Source of the DNA: Methylobacterium aquaticum
Lineage (GTDB): Bacteria > Pseudomonadota > Alphaproteobacteria > Rhizobiales > Beijerinckiaceae
Length of the DNA stretch: 38,183 bases
Assembly: GCF_001043915.1 (NCBI RefSeq)
Contig: NZ_LABX01000014.1
Coordinates: 1-38,183, forward strand
Direction of reading: 5' to 3'
Positions 1-17,333 of the stretch are shown piece after piece; positions within the stretch are counted from its first letter, which is position 1; each line of letters begins with the position of its first letter. The notes below the pieces were generated by a model. It worked only from the letters and a program-made list of their open reading frames with translations. It had not been told where the DNA came from and searched no databases. The position numbers and the translations under genes are program-made.

Positions 1-397
1 CGTCCGCGGCCGCCTCGGCTATGCCTTCGACCGCACCCTCGTCTACGCCACCGGCGGTTTCGCCTACGGCGCCGGCGGCGGTCGCGATTTCGGCCTGCCG
101 AACCGCTCCTCCGACGACTTCCAGACCGGCTGGACCGTCGGCGGCGGCGTCGAGTACGCTCTGCCCACCGACTCGTTCCTGAACTTCTTCCGGTCGAACG
201 CCGTGACCGTGAAGGTCGAAGGTCTGTACGTGAACATGGACCGCGGTGGTCTGGGCGGCGCCTTCGCCGTCAACAATGCCGGCACCCTGGTCACCACGGC
301 CTCGCCGGGCGTGGCCGTGATCAGCGGCCTGAACCGTCGCGACACCGAGTTCGCGGTGGTCCGCGCCGGCCTGAACTACAAGTTCAACGGCTTCTAG
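1..397 (+). CDS. Outer-membrane beta-barrel protein (Omp25/31-like), C-terminal part
   Basis: The frame is open from the window edge (first full codon at position 2) to a TAG at 395-397, giving about 131 residues of a protein whose start lies outside. The sequence has alternating aromatic and glycine-rich strands (GYAFDRTLVYATGGFAYG, WTVGGGVEYAL, VKVEGLYVNMD) and ends RAGLNYKFNGF. This is the usual closing strand of small alphaproteobacterial porin-like barrels, with a terminal Phe recognised by the Bam machinery. The family sits in the outer membrane, and in Rhizobiales it is typically an abundant structural protein. Two strong hairpin terminators follow, in keeping with a highly expressed gene. 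The substrate, if any, cannot be told from this part. Confidence 0.85.
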   Translation, partial: VRGRLGYAFDRTLVYATGGFAYGAGGGRDFGLPNRSSDDFQTGWTVGGGVEYALPTDSFLNFFRSNAVTVKVEGLYVNMDRGGLGGAFAVNNAGTLVTTASPGVAVISGLNRRDTEFAVVRAGLNYKFNGF

Positions 398-427
398 TCG
401 CCACTGTCCGTCACCCCGACGGAGCGG

Positions 428-452
428 AGCCCGGCCTCACGGCCGGGCTTTT
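428..452 (+). terminator. Rho-independent terminator of the barrel gene
   Basis: A perfect 9-bp stem (AGCCCGGCC at 428-436, its complement at 441-449) closes a 4-base loop TCAC and runs into TTTT. It begins 31 bases after the stop codon of the outer-membrane protein. Confidence 0.9.
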
Positions 453-501
453 CGCATTGTGCGGGGAGGGCGGCAGCGCCGACGCTCCGTGTCGCGACGA
501 A

Positions 502-533
502 AAAGGCCCGGTCGCGGGAGCGGCCGGGCCTTT
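502..533. terminator. Second, bidirectional terminator hairpin
   Basis: AAAGGCCCGG (502-511) pairs perfectly with CCGGGCCTTT (524-533) around a 12-base loop. There is an A run before and a T run after, so it can stop transcription in either direction. It lies between the barrel gene (+) and parE (-), which converge, and could serve as a backup for both. Confidence 0.75.
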
Positions 534-644
534 CTCGTGGTGCGGTCCGGGGCCGGACGGTTCCGTTCTCGCATCGTCGTCAAGCTCAAGGTCTCGGATG
601 TTGGGGCTTGGCCTCGATCATGCGAGGCCGGTCAACGGCTCCTC

Positions 645-708
645 CGATCTCGGGTCTGCCCGAGATCGTATCGATGCCCTCGGGTCTGCCCGAGATCGTA
701 TCGATGCC
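645..708. repeat. 30-bp perfect tandem duplication containing a palindrome
   Basis: Positions 649-678 and 679-708 are identical 30-base units. Each unit contains CTCGGG-TCTG-CCCGAG, a 6-bp stem with a 4-base loop. In the first copy the stem extends to 10 bp (645-654 with 659-668). There is no T run, so it is not a classical terminator. It lies in the 435-base gene-free stretch (398-832) between the barrel gene and the 3' end of parE. That stretch also holds two terminators (428-533) and an 8-bp inverted repeat GCGTTGGC/GCCAACGC (743-750 with 753-760). Confidence 0.85.
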
Positions 709-832
709 TCAGCATCCTGGGCCGCTGGAACTAAGCAGACTTGCGTTGGCAGGCCAACGCTTCGTCCGCCTAGATTCTTGTTTTGTCGCAGATTTTCGTC
801 GCAAAACCGGCAACCATTTTCGCGAAATCTGC

Positions 833-2944
<2,112 letters not shown>

Positions 2945-2959
2945 CCTTTCCCTATACCG

Positions 2960-2974
2960 GAACAAACGCGGAAC
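2960..2974 (-). promoter_or_regulatory. Probable LexA (SOS) box upstream of parE
   Basis: Read on the minus strand the sequence is GTTC-CGCGTTT-GTTC, an exact match to the alphaproteobacterial LexA consensus GTTC-N7-GTTC. It ends 15 bases before the preferred parE start codon, where bound LexA would block the promoter or early transcription. From memory, parE belongs to the LexA regulon in several Alphaproteobacteria, so site and gene agree. Confidence 0.7.
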
Positions 2975-3201
2975 AAAAAGAGCCTTCGTGCGGCATCGGG
3001 GTGTGGCGAACGGGCATGGCCGGGCGGCGCGGAATCGCCGTGCAGCAGAACCCGTACCAGAGTCACCGAGTCGTAAACAAATTCCCTTAAAGCTCGGTGA
3101 CGCGCGCGATGCCCCCCGGAACCGCGGCCGCTACCGCCCGTTGAGCGGACAGCCGCCCCCGACGCCGGACGGGAGGTGCGTGCCGCAGGAGCGTTCCGAC
3201 G

Positions 3202-3432
3202 ATGAAGGCCGTCCACCGCCACGCCCGCCATCTCTCCCTCGCCCGCGCCGAGCGGGCGGCCGGCCTGGCCTTCGGCTTCGCGGAGGACGAGGTCGCGGCG
3301 GCGCCCGTCGGGTTCGGGCGCGGGGCAAGGTCCATCATGGCGGGTCCCATCATGGCCGGCTCGATGGCGATGACGGCGACCGGCTGCGCCGTCGCGGTGG
3401 CCTTCGCGGCGACCTTGGCCTGGGCGTTCTGA
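3202..3432 (+). CDS. Possible small membrane protein, 76 residues
   Basis: I recognise no family. The frame starts with ATG at 3202, preceded by AGGAG (3187-3191) at a 10-base spacing, and ends in TGA. Third codon positions are almost all G or C, as in the real genes nearby. The N-terminal half is basic and histidine-rich (MKAVHRHARHLSLARAERA). The last 30 residues are hydrophobic (MAMTATGCAVAVAFAATLAW) and could form one membrane span. It contains a short internal repeat, IMAGPIMAG. It lies alone between the parE promoter region and treZ, leaving 257 and 242 bases of gene-free DNA on either side. It could be a chance frame in GC-rich DNA. Confidence 0.45.
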   Translation: MKAVHRHARHLSLARAERAAGLAFGFAEDEVAAAPVGFGRGARSIMAGPIMAGSMAMTATGCAVAVAFAATLAWAF

Positions 3433-3674
3433 CCGATCGCGGCGGGTCCGCGTCGGCCGTTCCTGCATCTTTGCGAGCATCCAACCCCGGTCCCTGCCGA
3501 CCGGGCCATGGCTGTTGGAGAGGGCTGCCTAAACTCCGGCCCGGCGAGACGGCGTTTTTGCGATCCGGTTTTGCGATGCGGAATCGTCCCGGGGAACCTG
3601 CCTAGCTCGACCGAATTTCCTGAGCGGCGCCCCACGCCACCCGCGCACTCTTGCTTTCGAAGGATGGTGGCCCG

Positions 3675-5495
3675 ATGCGGCGCACCCACAGCATGCCATT
3701 CGGTGCGGAGATCGGACCAGAGGGCGTGCGCTTCGCCCTCTGGGCGCCGACGGCGACGCGCGTCGCCCTGGTGCTCGACGGGCCCGAGCATCCCCTGGAG
3801 GACCAAGGCGAGGGCTGGCGCCGCCTGACCGTGCCGGGCCTTGGCGCCGGGGCCCGCTACGGCTACCGGATCGACGGCGACCTCGTGGTGCCCGATCCCG
3901 CCTCGCGCTTCCAGCCGGAGGACGTGTCGGGCCTGTCCGAGGTGATCGATCCCGCAGCCTTCGCCTGGACCGATGGCGCCTGGGCCGGGCGCCCGTTCGA
4001 GGAGACGGTGATCTACGAGTGCCATGTCGGCACGGCGACGCCGGAGGGCACCTATGCGGCTCTCAGCCGGAAGCTGGAGGCGCTGCGCGACCTTGGCGTC
4101 ACGGCGATCGAGCTTCTGCCGCTCGCCGATTTCAAGGGCATCCGCAACTGGGGCTATGACGGCGTGCTGCCCTATGCGCCGGATTCGGCCTACGGCACGC
4201 CGGACGACCTGCGGCGCCTCGTCGACCGCGCGCACGGCCTCGGCCTGATGGTCTTCCTCGACGTGGTCTACAACCATTTCGGCCCGGCCGGGAACTATCT
4301 CCACGCCTACGCCAAGACCTTCTTCACCGAGCGCCACCCGACGCCGTGGGGTGCCGGCATCAACTTCGACGGCAAGACCAGCGGCAGGACGGTGCGGGAC
4401 TATTTCGTCCACAATGCGCTGTACTGGCTGGAGGAATTCCACATCGACGGGCTGCGCTTCGACGCCGTCCACGCGATCCAGGACGATTCCGAAAAGCACG
4501 TCCTGGCCGAGCTGGCCGAGCGGATCCGCGCCGCGCATCCCGATCGCCCGATCCACCTGATGCTGGAGAACGAGGCCAACCAGGCCCGCTGGCTGGAGCG
4601 CGATCGCGCGGGTCAGCCGATCCTGCACAGCGCCCAATGGGCCGACGACACCCATCACGGCTGGCACATCCTGCTGACGGGCGAGGAGGCCGGCTATTAC
4701 GAGAGCTTTTCGGACCGGCCGGCGGCGCATCTCGCCCGCAGCCTGGCGGAGGGCTTCGCCTATCAGGGCGAGCCGTTCAAGACTCTCGACGATCACCCCC
4801 GCGGCGAGCCGTCCGGCCACCTGCCGCCCTCGGCCTTCATCACCTTCCTCCAGAACCACGACCAGGTCGGCAACCGGGCGCTCGGCGAGCGGCTGAGCCA
4901 TCTCGCCGATCCCGGGAAGCTGGCGCTCGCCCGGGCCGGCCTGCTGCTCAGCCCGCAGATCCCGATGCTGTGGATGGGCGAGGAATGGTCGGCCTCGACG
5001 CCATTCCTGTTCTTCGTCGACTTCGCTCCCGACGAGGCGCTGAACAAGGCGGTGCGCGACGGGCGGCGGCGCGAGTTCAAGAGCTTTTCGGCCTTCGCCG
5101 ACGAGGAGACGGCCAAGACCATTCCCGATCCCACCGCCGAGGCGACGTTCCGGCGCTCGACGCTCGACTGGGCCGAGCGGGAGCGCTCGCCGCACCGCGA
5201 GGTCCTGGCCGACACCACCGCGCTGCTCCACCTGCGCCAGCGCGAGATCGTGCCGCTGACCAAGACCGCCTGGCAGGGCGGACGGTACGCGCTCCCACGG
5301 CCCGACGTGATCGATGTGACCTGGTCCTTCGCCGGAGGCACCTTGCGCTTCGTCGCGGCCTTCGGCAGCCAGCCCTACGAGCCGGGGCCGCTCTCCGGCC
5401 GCATCGTCTGGCGCTCGCCCGCCGTCTCGCAGGACGAGGACGGCGCCCTGATCCTGCCCGCCTGGTCGGGCGTCTTCGTGACAGAGGTGGTGTGA
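3675..5495 (+). CDS. treZ: Malto-oligosyltrehalose trehalohydrolase (TreZ)
   Basis: A 606-residue GH13 enzyme that hydrolyses the bond next to the trehalose unit of maltooligosyl-trehalose, releasing free trehalose; it is the last step of the TreY-TreZ pathway. An N-terminal CBM48-like domain (MPFGAEIGPEGVRFALWAPTA) is followed by the barrel with YECHVGTATPEGTY, NWGYDGVLPYAPDSAYG and DVVYNHFGPAGNY. The catalytic triad is Asp263 (DGLRFDAVHAI), Glu298 (MLENEANQ) and Asp396 (LQNHDQVGNR). The ATG at 3675 has AAGGA about 10 bases upstream; an in-frame TTG at 3651 is less likely. It is the first gene of the cluster: its TGA ends one base before the ATG of malQ-treY, so the two are co-transcribed and act in sequence. 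Length is normal for the family. Confidence 0.95.
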   Translation: MRRTHSMPFGAEIGPEGVRFALWAPTATRVALVLDGPEHPLEDQGEGWRRLTVPGLGAGARYGYRIDGDLVVPDPASRFQPEDVSGLSEVIDPAAFAWTDGAWAGRPFEETVIYECHVGTATPEGTYAALSRKLEALRDLGVTAIELLPLADFKGIRNWGYDGVLPYAPDSAYGTPDDLRRLVDRAHGLGLMVFLDVVYNHFGPAGNYLHAYAKTFFTERHPTPWGAGINFDGKTSGRTVRDYFVHNALYWLEEFHIDGLRFDAVHAIQDDSEKHVLAELAERIRAAHPDRPIHLMLENEANQARWLERDRAGQPILHSAQWADDTHHGWHILLTGEEAGYYESFSDRPAAHLARSLAEGFAYQGEPFKTLDDHPRGEPSGHLPPSAFITFLQNHDQVGNRALGERLSHLADPGKLALARAGLLLSPQIPMLWMGEEWSASTPFLFFVDFAPDEALNKAVRDGRRREFKSFSAFADEETAKTIPDPTAEATFRRSTLDWAERERSPHREVLADTTALLHLRQREIVPLTKTAWQGGRYALPRPDVIDVTWSFAGGTLRFVAAFGSQPYEPGPLSGRIVWRSPAVSQDEDGALILPAWSGVFVTEVV

Positions 5496-5496
5496 G

Positions 5497-8400
5497 ATGG
5501 CCGTGACCGAGGATGTCGTCGCGCGGCTCGCCGATGAGGCGGGCATCGCCGCAGACTACACCGACGCCTTCGGCCAGCGCGTCGAGACCCCGCTCTCGGT
5601 GCGCCAGGGGCTGCTCGCCGCCCTCGGCCTGCCGGCGGGGACCGACGAGGAGGCCCGGGCGAGCCTTGCCCGCATCCACGCGCTGCGCCACGGCCTGGTG
5701 CCGCCCCTGGTGCCGGTCGAGGCGCGGCGCGCCGCGCGGGTGCCGGTCCGGGCGGGGACGCGGTCGGGCACGCTGAGCTGGCGGATCGTCGACGAGCGCG
5801 GCGCGGCCCGTGACGGGCGCGTGGCGCTGGCCCCGGAGACCGCCGCAATCGAGCTGCCGCCGCTCACCCCCGGCTATCACCGCCTCACCGTGACGCTCGG
5901 CGAGACCCGCGCCGAGGCCACGGTGATCGCCGCGCCGCAGCGCTGCTGGCGCCCGCGGGCGCTGGGCGACGAGGGCGCCCGCGACTGGGGCCTCGCCGCG
6001 CAACTCTACGGCCTGCGCTCCAAGGAGAACCTTGGCATCGGCACCTATGCCGATGCCGGCCGGGCCGCGGCGGATGCCGGCGCCAAGGGGGCGGCGTTCT
6101 TGGGCTTGAGCCCGGTCCACGCCCTGTTCTCGACCGACCGGCAGAAGGTCTCGCCCTATTCGCCGTCCTCGCGCCTGTTCCTCGAAACGCTGTTCATCGA
6201 TCCGACGGCGCTGCCGGGCCTCGCCGGCAGCCGGGCCGAGGGGCTGCTGAGGGACGCCGCCGCCGAGATCGATCGCCTGCGCGATGCGTCCCTCGTCGAC
6301 CATGCCGGCGTCTGGCAGACCTTGAGCCCCGTGCTCGAAGCCCTGTGGCAGGATTCCCCGGCCCGGGCCGGGCGGGATACGGAGTTCTTGGTGTTCCGCG
6401 CCGCCGGCGGTGAGAACCTCGAGGCTCACGCCACCTTCGAGGCCCTGGCCGAGCATTGGTCGAGGACGGGCGCGCACTGGCTCGGAGACTGGCCCGAGGC
6501 GTACCGCCGCAACGGCACGCCGGAGGTCAGGGCCTTCGCGGCCGAGCATCACGAGCGCGTGTCCTATCACGCCTGGCTGCAATTCCTCGCCGACCGGCAA
6601 TTCGCCGCTGCAGCCGCGCAGGCGCTCGCCTCGGGCATGCGGCTCGGGCTCTACCGCGACCTCGCGGTCGGCGCCGATCGGGGCGGCTCGGAGATCTGGT
6701 CGCATCCGGAGCGTTTCGCCGCCGGGCTGTCGATCGGCGCGCCGCCGGACATCCTGGCCCCGCAGGGCCAGGATTGGGGCCTGCCGCCCTTCGATCCCCT
6801 GGAACTGGAGCGCGACGGTCTGGCGGCGTTCCGGGCCCTGGTCCAGGCCAACATGCGCCATGCCGGCGCGATCCGCATCGACCACGCCTTCCAGCTCGCC
6901 CGGCTGTTCCTGATCCCGGTCGGGCAGGGCGCCAGGGGCGGCGCCTATGTGGCGATGCCGTTCGAGGCGATGCTGGCGGTTCTGCGCCTGGAGAGCCACC
7001 GGGCGAAGTGCCTCGTCATCGCCGAGGATCTCGGCACCGCGCCGTCCGGCTTCTCCGACGCGCTGATGCAGGCCGGCATCCTGAGCTACCGCATCCTGTC
7101 GTTCGAGCGGGGCGAGCATGGAGCGTTCAAGCGCCCGGCCGACTATCCGCGCGACGCGCTCTGCGCCATCACCACCCACGACCTGCCGACCTTCATCGGC
7201 TGGTGGCGCGGTGTCGATACCGAACTGCGCCAGTCTCTCGGCCTCTACGATGCCGAGCGGGCCGGGGCCGAGCGCGGCGAGCGGGTCCACGAGCGCCGGC
7301 GCCTTGCGGAAGCCCTCGACCAGGAGGGCCTGATCCCGACGGCCGAGGTGCCGGATCAGCCGCCCTTCGACGCGGCGGTGCGCTTCCTCGCCCGCGCCCC
7401 GTCGGTGCTGACCGCGGTGCAATACGAAGACATCCTCGGCGAGGTGAGCCAGGCCAACATGCCCGGCGTCACCGAGGGCTACCCGAACTGGCGCCGCAAG
7501 CTCGACCGCGACCTCGACGCGATCGCGGCGCCCGGCGGGCCCCTCGCCAAGCTCGCCGCCTCGTTTTCGACGGAGGAGCGCGGGCCGCGCTCGGGCGCCG
7601 CGCGCCTCGCCTCGCCGCCGCCACGGGCGACCTACCGGCTGCAATTCCACAAGGACTTCACCTTCGACCATGCGGCGAGGATCGTCCCCTATCTCGCCAA
7701 GCTCGGCATCAGCCACGTCTATGCCTCGCCGATCCACAAGGCGCGGCCGGGCTCGATGCACGGCTACGACATCGTCGACCACCGCGCGATCAACCCGGAA
7801 CTCGGCGGCGAGGAGGCGTTCATCCGCTTCAGCGACACGCTGAGACGCCACGGCCTCAAGCTTCTGCTCGATATCGTGCCCAACCACATGGGCGTTGGCG
7901 GCGCCGACAATCCGTGGTGGCTCTCGGTGCTCGAATGGGGCGCCCTGTCCCCGGCGGCCGACGCCTTCGACATCGATTGGGGCCGGTTAGGAGCCCGCAA
8001 CAAGCTCGTCGTGCCCTTCCTCGGCGACCGCTACGGCGAGGCCCTGGAGAAGGGTGACCTCAAGCTCGCCTTCGACGCGGAGGAGGGCGGCTTCAGCGTC
8101 TGGCACTTCGAGCACCGCTTCCCCATCAACCCGCTGACCTATCCGATCATCCTCGACCGGGCGCTGGCGGCGCTCCCGGAGGTGGGCGACGAGGCTTCGG
8201 CGGACGTTCTGTCGATTTCCGAGCGTCTGCGCCGGATGGCCGACGAGACCAATACCGAGCGCATGGCCTCCTTCCCGGAGGAGGCGGAGGGGCTGAAGCG
8301 GCGCCTCGCCGATGCGGTGTCGGGCTCACGTGACCTGACATCCGCGATCGACCGGGCGGTAACCCTCCTCAACGGCTTCAAGGGCCATCCCGACAGCGTC

Positions 8401-10419
8401 GGGGCGCTCCACCGCATCCTGGAGGCGCAAGCCTACCGCCTCGCCCATTGGCGGGTCGCGGCGAGCGACATCAACTACCGCCGCTTCTTCGACGTGAACT
8501 CGCTCGCCGGGCTCAAGGTCGAGGACCGGCGGGTGTTCGAGGGCGCCCACGCGATGCTGTTCCGGCAGATCCGCGACGGGCGGATCGACGGGTTGCGCAT
8601 CGATCACATCGATGGCCTCGCCGATCCCGCGGGCTATGCCCGCGCGCTCCAGGCGGCGCTCGGACCCGGCTTCTACATCGTGGTCGAAAAGATCCTTGAG
8701 CCCGGCGAGCGCTTACGCCCCTGGCCGATCGCCGGCACCACCGGCTACGACGTGCTCAACCAGATCGACGGCCTGTTCGTCGACCAGGAGAAGCGCGAGG
8801 CGGTGGCCAGGCTCTATGCCGGAGCGACCGGCATGGACGAAGCCTATGCTTGGCTCCTGCGCAACGTGAAGGGCGAGATTCTGGAGACCAGCTTCGCCAG
8901 CGAGCTGGAGGTGCTCACCTCGGACCTCAAGCAGGTGGCCGATGCCGACCGGCGCACCCGCGACTTCTCGGTCAATGCCCTGCGCCAGGCCCTGTCCGAG
9001 ATCATCGCCCGCTTCCCGGTCTATCGCAGCTACCTGCCCCAGGAGCTCGACGAGGGCGAGATCGAGCCGGAAGACCTGAAGCTCATCGGCGACACGGTGC
9101 GCAAGGCCAGGCGCCGGTCCCGCCTGCCCGACCGCTCGGTGCACGACTTCGTCGAACAGGTCCTGCTCGCGCGCCTCGACACCGAGGGGGCGGGGCGGCC
9201 CGACCCCGAGGTGGTGCGCCGCTTCCGCCGCCGCTTCCAGCAGCTCACCGGCCCGGTCATGGCCAAGAGCCTGGAGGACACCCTGTTCTACCGCTTCGTG
9301 GAGCTTCTGGCGCTCAACGAGGTCGGAGGCGATCCGGGCGAGTACGGGGTCACGGCGGAGCATTTCCACGCGCTCCAGGCCGCCCGCGCCCGCGACTGGC
9401 CGAATGCGATGATCACCACGGCCACCCACGACACCAAGCGCGGCGAGGATGCCCGCACGCGGCTCCTCGCCCTCTCGGAGATGCCGGACGAGTGGGCTGC
9501 GGCCTGGGCCCAGTGGGGCCGGATCGTCGCGCCGCACCTGTCGGAGGTCGAAGGCGAGGCGGCGCCGGACGCCAACGACCAGTGGATGGTCCTGCAAGCC
9601 ATCCTGGGTGCCTGGCCGCTGGAACTGCTGACGGCAGAGCCGAATGCCAAGGACGTCGAGGTCTTTCGCCAGCGGCTCGGCGCCTATGCCGAGAAGGCGA
9701 TGCGCGAGGGCAAGCGCCGGTCGAGCTGGGTCAATGTCGACGAGGCCTACGAGGGGGCGGTCGCGAGGCTGTTCGACGCCCTGGTGGCGCCGGGCTCGGA
9801 GTTCTTGCGTGAGTTCCGGCCCTTCGCCGAGAGGCTGGCACGGGCCGGCATGGTGACGGGCCTCGCCCGCTCGGCGCTGAAATGCACCCTGCCGGGCCTG
9901 CCCGACATCTACCAGGGCACGGAGTTCTGGGACTTCTCCTTCGTCGATCCCGACAACCGCCGCCCGGTGGACTATGCCGAGCGCGAGGCGGCCCTCGGGC
10001 AGGAGGTGGCGCTCGACGACCTGCTCGCCTCCTGGCCGGACGGGCGGATCAAGCAGGCGGTGCTGGCCCGATTGCTCGCCGACCGCGCGGCGCATCCCGG
10101 CTTCTACGCCGAGGCCGATTACACCCCGGTCGTGGCCGAGGGGCCGGGGGCAGACCGTGTCGTCGCCTTCCTGCGCCAGGATGCGACCGTGGGATCCGAG
10201 GCCGGCGACCTGCTGGTGGCGGTGCCCCGCCGTGTCGCCGCGGAGGACGGCTTGCGCCTCGCGGGCGCCTTTGCCGGTACGACCCTGCCGGTCCCGGCGG
10301 GCAGCGTCTGGCGCGATCTGGTGACCGGCGACACGGTGCGGGCGGAGGGCGATCGGCTGCCGGTCGAGCGACTCTTCGCACGCCTCCCCCTGGCGGTTCT
10401 GCGCCACTCCGCCAGTTGA
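5497..10419 (+). CDS. malQ-treY: MalQ-TreY fusion: 4-alpha-glucanotransferase / malto-oligosyltrehalose synthase
   Basis: One 1640-residue frame holds two enzymes. Residues about 1-695 are a GH77 4-alpha-glucanotransferase (AQLYGLRSKENLGIGTYAD, SPYSPSSRLFLETLFIDP) with triad Asp462 (RIDHAFQLARL), Glu510 (IAEDLGTAP) and Asp562 (THDLPTFIGWW). It disproportionates maltodextrins. Residues about 705-1640 are TreY (ATYRLQFHKDFTF, HVYASPIHKARPGSMHGYD, DIVPNHMG) with Asp1036 (GLRIDHIDGLADP), Glu1064 (VVEKILEPGE) and Asp1312 (THDTKRGEDAR). TreY turns the reducing end of a glucan chain into a trehalose unit, the substrate of TreZ just upstream. No stop or restart lies between the domains. I recall the same fusion in other Proteobacteria, so it is uncommon but not new. 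Fusion could channel MalQ-lengthened chains to TreY, which acts poorly on very short ones (inference). Confidence 0.95.
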   Translation: MAVTEDVVARLADEAGIAADYTDAFGQRVETPLSVRQGLLAALGLPAGTDEEARASLARIHALRHGLVPPLVPVEARRAARVPVRAGTRSGTLSWRIVDERGAARDGRVALAPETAAIELPPLTPGYHRLTVTLGETRAEATVIAAPQRCWRPRALGDEGARDWGLAAQLYGLRSKENLGIGTYADAGRAAADAGAKGAAFLGLSPVHALFSTDRQKVSPYSPSSRLFLETLFIDPTALPGLAGSRAEGLLRDAAAEIDRLRDASLVDHAGVWQTLSPVLEALWQDSPARAGRDTEFLVFRAAGGENLEAHATFEALAEHWSRTGAHWLGDWPEAYRRNGTPEVRAFAAEHHERVSYHAWLQFLADRQFAAAAAQALASGMRLGLYRDLAVGADRGGSEIWSHPERFAAGLSIGAPPDILAPQGQDWGLPPFDPLELERDGLAAFRALVQANMRHAGAIRIDHAFQLARLFLIPVGQGARGGAYVAMPFEAMLAVLRLESHRAKCLVIAEDLGTAPSGFSDALMQAGILSYRILSFERGEHGAFKRPADYPRDALCAITTHDLPTFIGWWRGVDTELRQSLGLYDAERAGAERGERVHERRRLAEALDQEGLIPTAEVPDQPPFDAAVRFLARAPSVLTAVQYEDILGEVSQANMPGVTEGYPNWRRKLDRDLDAIAAPGGPLAKLAASFSTEERGPRSGAARLASPPPRATYRLQFHKDFTFDHAARIVPYLAKLGISHVYASPIHKARPGSMHGYDIVDHRAINPELGGEEAFIRFSDTLRRHGLKLLLDIVPNHMGVGGADNPWWLSVLEWGALSPAADAFDIDWGRLGARNKLVVPFLGDRYGEALEKGDLKLAFDAEEGGFSVWHFEHRFPINPLTYPIILDRALAALPEVGDEASADVLSISERLRRMADETNTERMASFPEEAEGLKRRLADAVSGSRDLTSAIDRAVTLLNGFKGHPDSVGALHRILEAQAYRLAHWRVAASDINYRRFFDVNSLAGLKVEDRRVFEGAHAMLFRQIRDGRIDGLRIDHIDGLADPAGYARALQAALGPGFYIVVEKILEPGERLRPWPIAGTTGYDVLNQIDGLFVDQEKREAVARLYAGATGMDEAYAWLLRNVKGEILETSFASELEVLTSDLKQVADADRRTRDFSVNALRQALSEIIARFPVYRSYLPQELDEGEIEPEDLKLIGDTVRKARRRSRLPDRSVHDFVEQVLLARLDTEGAGRPDPEVVRRFRRRFQQLTGPVMAKSLEDTLFYRFVELLALNEVGGDPGEYGVTAEHFHALQAARARDWPNAMITTATHDTKRGEDARTRLLALSEMPDEWAAAWAQWGRIVAPHLSEVEGEAAPDANDQWMVLQAILGAWPLELLTAEPNAKDVEVFRQRLGAYAEKAMREGKRRSSWVNVDEAYEGAVARLFDALVAPGSEFLREFRPFAERLARAGMVTGLARSALKCTLPGLPDIYQGTEFWDFSFVDPDNRRPVDYAEREAALGQEVALDDLLASWPDGRIKQAVLARLLADRAAHPGFYAEADYTPVVAEGPGADRVVAFLRQDATVGSEAGDLLVAVPRRVAAEDGLRLAGAFAGTTLPVPAGSVWRDLVTGDTVRAEGDRLPVERLFARLPLAVLRHSAS

Positions 10420-10425
10420 GACCCC

Positions 10426-10451
10426 GGCGCGGGGCTCCAAGGTCCCGCGCC
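10426..10451 (+). other. Intercistronic hairpin before the GH13-glgE gene
   Basis: GGCGCGGG (10426-10433) pairs perfectly with CCCGCGCC (10444-10451) around a 10-base loop, in the 66-base gap after malQ-treY. No T run follows, so it may be an RNA-stability or partial attenuation element rather than a full terminator. Confidence 0.5.
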
Positions 10452-10485
10452 TGTTGGACGAGAACGAGCAGGCAGGACCGGGCCG

Positions 10486-13893
<3,408 letters not shown>

Positions 13894-13958
13894 CCGGGTC
13901 GCGTCGGCGCGGGTGGCCTGGCCGCCCGCGCCGGCAAGCCGCCACGGTGTGACATCGT

Positions 13959-13988
13959 CCCGAACTCTCCCCGCCCGAACTCTCCCCG
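13959..13988. repeat. 15-bp perfect tandem repeat in the glgE-treS gap
   Basis: The 15-base unit CCCGAACTCTCCCCG occurs twice head to tail (13959-13973, 13974-13988) in the 173-base gap between the GlgE fusion and treS. The gap is the longest within the cluster and may hold a secondary promoter, but I see no clear -35/-10 pair. Confidence 0.8.
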
Positions 13989-14066
13989 GCGCCCCGCGTT
14001 GAGCTTGAAGCACCGCGACAGCCGCAAGCCCGGCGCCACGACCCGATCGAATGAGGCTCTGACGCG

Positions 14067-17330
<3,264 letters not shown>

Positions 17331-17333
17331 CCC

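Noticed and set aside
3570..3674. Possible general-stress (EcfG-type, GGAAC-N16/17-CGTT) promoter before treZ.
   Set aside because: A GGAAC is present near 3594, but the -10 region at the right distance reads AATTT-like, not CGTT. Stress control of the cluster is plausible from family knowledge, but this sequence does not show it.
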